From Xanthostigma xanthostigma (lineage: Eukaryota; Arthropoda; Insecta; Raphidioptera; Raphidiidae): a stretch of 64,000 nucleotides of DNA. The stretch is taken from the NCBI GenBank assembly GCA_963575645.1, contig OY754464.1, positions 7,068,001-7,132,000 of the forward strand, read 5' to 3'. This document shows, in pieces, positions 57,607 through 64,000 of the stretch (positions are counted from its first letter, which is position 1; every line of letters begins with the position of its first letter). A model generated the notes under the pieces. The model did no database searches and was not told the origin of the DNA. It worked only from the letters and a program-made list of their open reading frames with translations. Made by a program: the position numbers and the translations under genes.

Positions 57607-58177
57607 GACGTGATAACGTCTTATAAATTGATGAATCACCAATCTTATAAATTGATAAAACACCGGCTGCATGCACGAAAAAGTGTAACGTTCCTAACGT
57701 TCCGCCTGACCCTGTGCGTGCTTTTCTCGAAAACGGCCCTAACGATTTGGATGAAATTTACTGAAAAGTTATTTTGGGGGGCAAAAAATCGTTTTAGCTA
57801 CGTCTCATCTCTCGAAAATTTCGTTTTCATACAAATTTTATCATAAAAATCAATTTTTTGACGTATGAAAATACTTAAATATTGTAAGTAGGTTTTGGAA
57901 TTTTATATAAAGAATGAAACAATTGTTTACAAAATATTATGACAGTTAATCTTTGAGACTTAAAATAAATACGAAAGAAAGAAAGTTAAAAAAAACAATT
58001 ATATTATAGGTGGTGAGTAATTTTAATAAATAAAATTAACCTAAATTTGAAGCAAAAGATGCAATATCATAGATTCGAATTATTATAATTATTATATAAA
58101 TTTAGGTTATGTATTACGGAATACGTTATCACGTAAAACTATCGTCCGTAAACCGACTTTACAGACAACCAATTTTT
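57607..58177. repeat. GACGTGATAACGTC element, copy 4 (longest form)
   Basis: Shared start GACGTGATAACGTCTTATAA, with the piece TCTTATAAATTGAT repeated, and shared end GGAATACGTTATCACGTAAA and ACAGACAACCAATTTTTT. The middle is longer than in the other copies and resembles retroposon tail text (GAAAACGGCCCTAACGATTT). Confidence 0.7.
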
Positions 58178-58179
58178 TG

Positions 58180-58345
58180 TCTCGTAGATCACTTGCCATG
58201 TTTGTCGGTTTTTTATAAGAAAATTTTGTACAAAAATCTTTTTGTAAACATTTCAAAAAAAATTTCATTAAAGTTCGTCAAATAGTTTTCAAATTAAATC
58301 TGTCCAACCATACATACGAAAAATTTTATATATTAGTATAGATCT
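58180..58345 (+). repeat. Retroposon tail relic
   Basis: TTTCATTAAAGTTCGTCAAA, AACCATACATACGAAAAA and TATATATTAGTATAGATC form a typical tail of the kind seen in the two antisense-tRNA copies. Confidence 0.5.
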
Positions 58346-58429
58346 GCGGTTGGCAAATCGTGAGCCGCGACTGTTTTGTAAATAATTCGGAATTATTTTA
58401 ATTTCGCGCCAAAACTGAAATCTCTGTAA

Positions 58430-58846
58430 AGGCCGCTGCACACGAGGCTAGAAACGCTGCTAGGAGTTCTGCTAGCCGGTAGGCTGGGTACGAAGCTGGA
58501 AATGACGTCACTGCGGGCTGCCTTGCTAGCTTAGAAGATAGGTTTTAAAATTAGAACAGGGGCTATTTTCCCTGCTAGATTTGTTATTAGGTATGAGCAA
58601 GAACCAATCAGGAAGCAGTATCTTCACGTGGGCACTTGCACAAACGCCCACATGGCGTCATTCTGCCAGACAACATACACGTTTTGCTCTGTGTTTAATG
58701 TTTATATTCCAAGTGTCATTGCGCGCGCACTAGATCTATCTACAAAACACGCTTGAAAAATAGTCTCGCGTGAAGCAATCAAGAAAACTAGTAGGCAAAT
58801 CTAGCAAGGAATCTAGCAGCGTTTCTAGCCTCGTATGCAGCGGCCT
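58430..58846. mobile_element. Harbinger-like MITE, copy 3, complete
   Basis: AGGCCGCTGCACACGAGGCT at the left and GCCTCGTATGCAGCGGCCT at the right, with TAA on both sides (58427-58429, 58847-58849). Opposite orientation to copy 2 by its internal landmarks. A 3-bp TWA target and GGCC tips fit PIF/Harbinger. Confidence 0.92.
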
Positions 58847-59030
58847 TAACATTTGCGAAAACCAGCCTACCGCGCTGGTTCACAGAAAACTACTTCGCCG
58901 GCCGCGAACGCCATGACTCGTCCCCGAATTAAATTTTTATTCGGCTCGCGTGTGCAGTTATTTCGTGGTTCACATTTATCTGTTTTTGAAGTAAAACTTC
59001 TTTACGCACGCTTGACTTGAGGATTGCGTG

Positions 59031-59105
59031 ACGAGAGCGTTACGAAAAGTGTGATCATAGCCAGTACGAGAGCGTTACGAAAAGTGTGATCAAAGTCAGT
59101 TACGT
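59031..59105. repeat. Tandem duplication of about 36 bp
   Basis: ACGAGAGCGTTACGAAAAGT and GTGATCA occur at about 59031 and 59067. Confidence 0.85.
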
Positions 59106-59179
59106 TTCGTATATCTAAGACACAGTGCAGACCTATTGTCTGTATCACACTGTAGGAGCAAGAGAGAGCAGTGCGCGCG

Positions 59180-59736
59180 CACATTTTCTTTCTTTCTTCC
59201 TCTCGAATGGGGAAGAGAAACATGAGTACACACATTCATCTTTGTTTACCGAGATGAATGTTGTGTCCAAATTTCATGATGATCGGAGTTACCGTTCAAA
59301 AGTTTTTGTCGATAAAAAGCAGTATTTATACTTTTTTTAACTAATAATTTTTTTTTTTTAATTAAATAAAATAAAAATAAATTTAAATGTAAGCCTTAGA
59401 AGAAAGCAATGTAGAAAATAAAAAAAAAACCCACGACCCTGATATTGACAGTCGCATGCTCTACCGATTGAACCATTCAGGGTTGTGTACTCACAAAGCT
59501 AATATGAGTATATTTAGTTAGTGCATTTCACCTGAATAGAAGCTTATTTTTGAGATACATTTTGCAACATTTTTCATTAATGCTCCGCTCCTAATGGTCG
59601 TAGCGTGATATTATATAGCCTATGACCTTCCTCGATAAATGGGCTATACAACAAAAAAAATATTTTTTTTTTCAATTTGAACCTGCAGTAGTTCCTGAGA
59701 TTAGCGCGTTCAAACAAACAGCTTTATATATTAGTA
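59180..59736 (+). mobile_element. Antisense-tRNA retroposon, copy 2
   Basis: Order as in 42240-41445: CATTCATCTTTGTTTACCGA, GAAGAAAGCAATGTAGAAAA, antisense tRNA-like segment (59445-59485), TTTCACCTGAATA, CTCGATAAATGGGCTAT, GATTAGCGCGTTCAAACAAA and TATATATTAGTA. The tRNA part reads on the minus strand as AATCGGTAGAGCATGCGACT with GGGTCGTGGG, and is more decayed than copy 1. Confidence 0.7.
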
Positions 59737-60003
59737 CCTATATAGATATAGATGGAGCTAAAGAAGTTTTACTTCAGTCGTGTGGTCTAAAGCATACTCG
59801 ATTTTTTTATTTTTCTCATTGTTTACTTATTAATAAAATTTAAATTAAATGATTATAAATAAAAAGTAAATATTTATGTTTTCACATTTTTTATATTATC
59901 GATATAGGCGTGCCTTTACTATATTTTGCCACTTTGTAGATTGTAGCCCTTACTTACTAAAAGGTTACCGACCGCTGTATAGATATGATTGAACTTATAG
60001 TAG

Positions 60004-60158
60004 GTTCGTTCCAAGCCGTCAGCGAACGGTTTCGAAACCGTCACCCGCATGCGCAGTAGCTAAAACGTGTTCTAAAATCGCCACTGACAGCTTCGTTTTA
60101 CCTACTGCGCATGCGGGTGACGGTTTCGAAACCGTTTGCTGACGGCTTGGAACGAACT
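60004..60158. mobile_element. Fold-back MITE, GTTCGTTCCAAGC family, copy 3
   Basis: GTTCGTTCCAAGCCGTCAGC and its inverse end a hairpin. Each arm holds GAACGGTTTCGAAACCGTCA-like text and GCATGCGCAGTAG. Best preserved of the three copies. Confidence 0.85.
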
Positions 60159-60320
60159 TATTACGGTTCCAAAATAATCGGCAGTGGCGCCACATTTATG
60201 CTTCACGATATAATCTAAGCGGGACACTTCTTGTTAGAAAGGGCGTGTCATAAAAACGATTCCCCCACTCTTTCCTCTCAATTGTCGTTTGAAGTCGAAG
60301 AAGGGGAAGCGTTTCACTTT

Positions 60321-60598
60321 TTTGAAGTGAAAACTTCTTTAGCGGCGTTGTACACTTTTTTTGTAATGGGTAAAAAATGTTAAACTCGCGTCAGGTCAAG
60401 TAAGAACTGGGTGAGCGAGAAAACTCTCTCTATGCAATCGAATGGTTTTTAACTACACTATAAGTTGTGTTTTGGCGACATCAGACAGAATTTCTTGGAA
60501 GTTATTAGTTCAAACTTTTCTGCGCTTTGGTCGTTTAACATAGACGTCATGCCCTAAATGAATCAAGTTTTCACTTCCGCCGGCACTCCCGGAGTGCA
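60321..60598. repeat. GAAGTGAAAACTTC element, copy 2
   Basis: TTTGAAGTGAAAACTTCTTT and AGCGGCGTTGTACA at the left; CAAGTTTTCACTTCCGCCGG and CACTCCCGGAGTGC at the right, as in 10731-10993. The middle differs. Confidence 0.65.
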
Positions 60599-60766
60599 TT
60601 TGCGTTTTTGTCTGATTCAGACCAATTTGCCCCACCGCGCCTATAAAGAATTTTCACTTCGAAAATATGTTACTCCAAAAAAGGCATGACAAGGTAAGTA
60701 GATAAGCATTATAGGTTAGTGATTTATTAATGTAATTCCGGTCGACTTATGCTAAAAGGAAATGAC

Positions 60767-61089
60767 GTATAATACGCGCCACGAATCTAAAAGGCTCGGA
60801 AGTTAGATGCGAATGCGGACTTGTGCTTGTACAGTCTGTTGAAAAACTACAAACTCGCAACTCAACAAAACTAAAATAACAACTCGACAATAGCGTACTC
60901 GACTGTACTTTAAAGCAGTAAAGCGACAAGTGACAAAGGCAACGAGCGATCACGGCCAATCACCGACTAGCGCACGTTCCGTGCAGGTAACTGGGAGTTG
61001 GTGGGAGTCTCAACGGCTCTAAAATGTGCCTTTGCGACGCTGTTTGTGACTAACGTCCGAACCTTTTTGATCCGTGGCGCGTATTATAC
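60767..61089. mobile_element. MITE with GTATAATACGCGCCACG ends
   Basis: GTATAATACGCGCCACGAAT and CTAAAAGGCTCGGAAGTTAG face CTAACGTCCGAACC and GATCCGTGGCGCGTATTATA. About 320 bp, 40-bp ends, target duplication unclear. Confidence 0.75.
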
Positions 61090-61304
61090 TAAATAAAAAA
61101 ATAAGCACATCGAAGAAACATTAGAACGTCGCCATTTACGAAATGGTGGCTCGTTAATTCAGCGTTTCGTTTTCTAAGACTGCCGAATTTTAAAAGGAAC
61201 CGAACAATATTCGTAGCCGGGAAAAAGCCAGCATATAATTTAAGTTTCGGTGCCAATGGACACTAAGCTAAGTTTCATCAAAATCGGCCCAGTCGGTTTC
61301 GAAT

Positions 61305-63333
61305 GATAAGTCAGAAAATGCATTCTCCCGTCTTGATATTTTAGAATTAAAAACAATTTTAGACGATTTGTATGTTTTAAGTAAATCTTTTCCAATTTTT
61401 ATTAATGTTTTCACAGCATTTAAAACTGAATATAAACAAATTTTAAAATCAGCAAAGTCAAATTATTATAAAAATAAAATCAATAATGCCAATAATAAGG
61501 GCAAGACTATGTGGTCTATAGTTAATTTTGAATTAAAAGGAGCATCCGGCCAGAATATTACTCACCAATCTATTTCTATAAATGGATCTCTTATTTCTGA
61601 CAATAATAAAATTGCTGATGCTTTTAATACACACTTTTTAAATATTCCTAATATTCTTAAATTGCCACCTGCAAATGATGTTTATAATCCAGCTTCTAGC
61701 AGTACTGTGTCAGTGTTTCTGGTACCATTTTCTGATAATGAAACAAATTTACTTTTAAAAAAACTAAAAAATGATTTTTCCTGTGGTGCAGATGAGATAC
61801 CGAATATGCTGATAAAAAATTGTGACTTCATACTTAAGCCTCTTACTCATCTTATCAATATCTCCTTTTCTAATGGAGCTTTTCCATCGGTTCTAAAATT
61901 AGCAAAAACCGTCCCTGTTTTCAAAAAGGGCGAAAAATCTGATATGGCGAACTACCGTCCTATATCTGTATTACCGACTTTCTCTAAGCTTTTTGAATTT
62001 GCTTTCTGCATGAGAATTAATTCGTTTCTGCATAAAAACAATATAATCTGTTCTGCACAAAATGGCTTTTGTAAAAATAAATGTACAGAAGATGGAATTC
62101 ATGAGCTGATCCAAATTATATCTGAAAGCCTAAACAATAAGAAATATGTGTCAGCCGTTTTTTGTGATTTAAGCAAGGCTTTCGATACAGTTGATCATAA
62201 TCGTTTATTAACAAAAATTCAGCATCTTGGGATACGTGGAAATGCCTTAAATTGGATCACATCCTATCTCAGGGATCGTAAGCAATTAGTCCGCGTTGGT
62301 AACTCAACATCCAAGCCTAAACTTATTAAAACTGGCGTTCCTCAAGGATCGGTATTAGGCCCAATACTCTTTACTTTATATGTAAATGATCTGCCTTCTT
62401 GCGTGACTTGTGATCGTGTGGTGATGTATGCTGATGATACATGCTTCATATCAGTTGCCAGTAATCCCCTCGAACTTCAAAATAAAGTGCAATCATCTAT
62501 TGATGAATTTTCATCTTGGTGCCACGACAACTCCCTTTGCTTAAATGTGAGTAAAACTCAATATATGGTTTTCCATACATCCCAAGGAAACAATGATAGC
62601 ATTAATCTGGCATTGAGGTCTAAAAATATTCCGTTAGAGATAACACATTCTTTTAAGTTCCTAGGTGTAATAGTTTCTGATACTCTAAACTGGTCTCAAC
62701 ACGTTTCAAATTTAAGCTCTAAGCTAGCCTGTTCTTTGTTCGCTCTGCGAAAAATACATCATAGTTGCTATGATTTTAATCTAGACCTGACTGTTTACTA
62801 TGCATATTTCTTTCAGCATGTCAAATATGGCATTATGTTTTGGGGTTGCAGCACCGCCGGACTTCATAGAATTTTCTTGCTGCAGAAAAAAGCTATCAGA
62901 ATTATATTCAACCTTGGTTTCCGTGACAGCTGTAAAGAGTATTTTTTAAAACATAATATTTTAACTATCCCTTCAATGTACATTTATTTTTCTTTATGCT
63001 ACATTCATAGACATAAAAATAGGTATTCTCCTCTTAGCTCTAAGCACGACTATCAAACTCGCCATAATAATAAACTTATTCTACCTAAGTGCAATCTATC
63101 TTTGTTTTATAAAAGCCCTGAATTTTCGGCGTTGAGAATGTATAATACACTGCCAGTACAGGTGACTTTACTGCCATATTCCAAATTTAAACCACAAATA
63201 AAAAGTCGACTATGCTCTCTTTGTTTATATTCAGTAAATGATTTTAAATATTGATTATTAGCTTTTGTACTTGACAAGTCATACGAAATGTAATTTTCCT
63301 TTTGACAATAAATATTTGAATTTGAATTTGAAT
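61305..63333 (+). mobile_element. 5'-truncated LINE (Jockey/CR1 group) with open reverse transcriptase frame
   Basis: The frame is open from about 61299 to the TGA-less stop region at 63252-63254. Counting from 61368 it has 628 codons. Visible motifs: NYRPISVLP near 195-203, DLSKAFDTVDH 267-277, GVPQGSVLGP 323-332, YADD 354-357 and the thumb-type GVIVSDTLNWSQHV later. This is the reverse transcriptase of a non-LTR retrotransposon; the upstream endonuclease part is missing, as is usual for 5'-truncated copies. After the stop come AATAAATATTTGAA and a (TTTGAA)3 tail, a type known in CR1- and Jockey-related LINEs. The uninterrupted frame suggests a young copy, but without the endonuclease it could not move on its own. 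Left flank: AAAATCGGCCCAGTCGG, a different repeat, so the junction is near 61305. Confidence 0.93.
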
Positions 63334-63380
63334 ATTATGAATGTTGAAAAATAGAAAATCAAATTACATCTAGTAATCTC

Positions 63381-63513
63381 TATCTTCCGCCTAGCCTTCT
63401 GGCAATTTTTTCCCTACTTACTTGTACTATCTCCTATTATTCTGCAAATTTTCAGCTTTGCACCGAGTGACCCCTACCCCTCCGTAGGACCGTAGCCAGC
63501 TCTTAGCCCATAA
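63381..63513. repeat. Outer fragment of the 45.6-kb palindromic element
   Basis: CTATCTTCCGCCTAGCC, TCTGGCAATTTTTTCCCTAC, CTATTATTCTGCAAATTTTC and GTAGCCAGCTCT match the right arm of 45553-46270. The inner arm and the other arm are missing. Confidence 0.8.
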
Positions 63514-64000
63514 GCTCAATTCAACTTTATTAATATGCGTCAATAGGTCATATTATTATGCATGAGACTCCAAATTGGTTTAAATTTTTATTTCGAAATA
63601 TATTTTAGTTCCTGATCAATGATCATATTGTAATGGTTATTTTATTAATCTAATCACTGAAAAAAATACAAATAATAAAAAAGAAATGTAGAAAATACGC
63701 GCTATTCTCAAATTTTTTAAACGCAGCGTGACGTCAGAGTATATAATATATCTACAACAGTTTCCATGACGACTATGTCGTCTCACAGTAAGATTATGTC
63801 AGTATTTAAAGAAAACAACAAACAAACTTCATTTAGAACATTGACAATTTGACATCAAGGTTGACATGCATCGTATATCATGACGTCACATAAGCCCGCC
63901 AAACTGTCTATTTTTGAATGTGAAATTTAATTTTTTTTTTCTAATGATAATATTACATTTTTAAATGATTATTAATTTTTTCCCGTATTATTGTTGACTA
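63514..64000. other. Right edge, no gene recognised
   Basis: A fragment at about 63833-63885 (TTAGAACATTGACAATTTGA, CATCAAGGTTGACATGCATC) matches the core of the CATAGATATAT MITE family. Otherwise AT-rich DNA. Confidence 0.45.

Overview
The window is a piece of an AT-rich arthropod, most likely insect, nuclear genome. The evidence is two split host genes with GT-AG introns, a long RanBPM intron filled with repeats, tRNA-derived SINE-like copies, a LINE with a (TTTGAA)n tail, and many small inverted-repeat DNA elements (MITEs). Several repeat classes, such as the AACCGACTTC group and tails ending in TATATTAGTATAG, are of a kind I associate with insects from memory. I cannot name the species. 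No retroviral, LTR, Polinton or other virus-like element was recognised.

Host genes. Both are on the plus strand and are separated by about 3.5 kb. (1) 4331-9407 holds the 3' part of ZTRAF1/CYHR1, a RING plus TRAF-type zinc-finger protein. Five exons (279 codons plus stop) read through in phase; the exon with the first RING cysteine pair was not found and probably lies left of the window. (2) 12880-46507 holds what looks like a complete RanBPM (RANBP9/RANBP10 orthologue). Nine exons splice in phase to 629 residues with SPRY, LisH, CTLH and CRA regions. It is a scaffold subunit of the CTLH/GID ubiquitin ligase. Its intron 1 is 19.5 kb.

Repeats. RanBPM intron 1 contains a 3.16-kb array of a 120-bp unit (17775-20935) and, to its right, a second array with a monomer of about 122 bp (21145-21830). 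A unit of the second array also borders the first on its left, so one array seems to sit inside the other. The 120-bp units carry ATF/CREB-type octamers and YY1/Pho-type cores; the 122-bp units carry NRF-1/EWG-type palindromes. Other introns hold long fold-back elements, so RanBPM pre-mRNA should contain hairpins with arms of about 130 to 420 bp. The right third (46.5-64 kb) has no host gene. It holds three copies of a CATAGATATAT MITE family with 8-bp target duplications (one split by a later insertion), two Harbinger-like MITEs with a third inside RanBPM, retroposon tails with an antisense tRNA-like segment, and a 5'-truncated LINE with a long open reverse transcriptase frame at 61.3-63.3 kb.

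Nothing seen is a multi-gene system. The most unusual structure is the pair of nested tandem arrays with regular transcription-factor-like motifs in the first intron of a conserved gene. The next most unusual are the antisense-tRNA retroposon hybrid and a hammerhead-ribozyme-like motif at 29.3 kb.
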